DNA from: a virus
Reading direction: 5' to 3' (one strand)
DNA length: 64,000 nt
Virus record (IMG/VR): IMGVR_UViG_3300033149_004564
Location: 1-64,000 of that record
Part shown: positions 63,910-64,000 of the stretch, piece after piece
How positions within the stretch are numbered: position 1 is the first letter of the stretch
How the letters are laid out: each line of letters begins with the position of its first letter
Notes under the pieces: model-generated
What the model was told of the DNA's origin: nothing
Seen by the model: the letters and a program-made list of their open reading frames with translations, nothing else
The model's database searches: none
Program-made: the position numbers and the translations under genes

Positions 63910-64000
63910 CTATTGTTTTCCACGCGCCGAAGCTCTTACCTCCGCAGCGTGGCTCCCTGTTTCCGTGATAGTGGTCGTATCGGCATCATTCCCCAGTGTC
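63910..64000 (-). CDS. partial gene at the right edge
   Basis: A leftward frame enters from the edge and reads protein-like (LGNDADTTTITETGSHAAEV, then RASARGKQ) to TAG at 63910. Its composition is richer in G+C than the next genes. A second frame (GAWKTIETPAVGGALIVDG then RTVNTRK, TGA at 63848) overlaps it and has no start; a frameshift between them is possible. Start lies outside the window. Confidence 0.5.
   Translation of the reverse strand, partial: TLGNDADTTTITETGSHAAEVRASARGKQ

Overview
The window is a fragment of an AT-rich tailed-phage genome. Terminase small subunit, head-tail connector, tail terminator, two tail-tube proteins, a frameshifting tail chaperone, a tape measure protein of moderate length and tail tip/fibre genes are present, with no sheath protein, so a siphovirus-like virion is most likely. 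No integrase is visible and the host is not identified. Good Shine-Dalgarno sequences, signal peptides and lipoprotein boxes (LVGC, LISC, FISC) fit a Gram-negative host. Portal, capsid and large terminase are not seen and probably lie beyond the right edge.

Layout. 1-2164: a rightward run of small unknown genes ending in a strong terminator. 2165-5970: leftward small genes, an ECF-type sigma factor and an Nmad1-like protein. 5970-11080: a G+C-richer island of short, ATGA-overlapping leftward genes, several encoding secreted, lipoprotein or membrane proteins, including a duplicated secreted-protein gene. 11130-20400: DNA methyltransferase, MazG-like enzyme, small terminase, HslV-like protease, tRNA-Pro, membrane proteins and a phosphoribosyltransferase, with structured RNA segments. 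20420-43860: the replication and recombination block, transcribed leftward: split SbcC with SbcD, RuvC-like resolvase, RtcB, RecA, gp32-like SSB, clamp loader, UDG-polymerase fusion, sliding clamp, QueC-like enzyme, primase, SNF2-like helicase and DnaB. 43860-44750: a non-coding iteron-rich region that is the best origin candidate. 44750-48343: rightward small genes, an HNH endonuclease and a sigma factor in which only region 2 is evident. 49542-64000: tail and head-completion genes, leftward. Two TnpB elements sit at gene boundaries (40380-41604 and 48328-49460).

How it may work together. Six near-identical 18-bp sites on the minus strand (consensus GTATAATATARTAGAGGG) have a TATAAT core and no -35 box. 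They precede gene blocks or structured RNAs. A region-2-only sigma factor plus a sliding clamp is the combination T4 uses at -10-only late promoters, so a comparable phage-specific transcription system is the main hypothesis. Several elements, at about 11.5, 29.0, 36.1 and 37.5-37.8 kb, look like non-coding RNAs or structured leaders. The largest ends in a tRNA-like T-arm plus CCA closed by a 15-bp stem.
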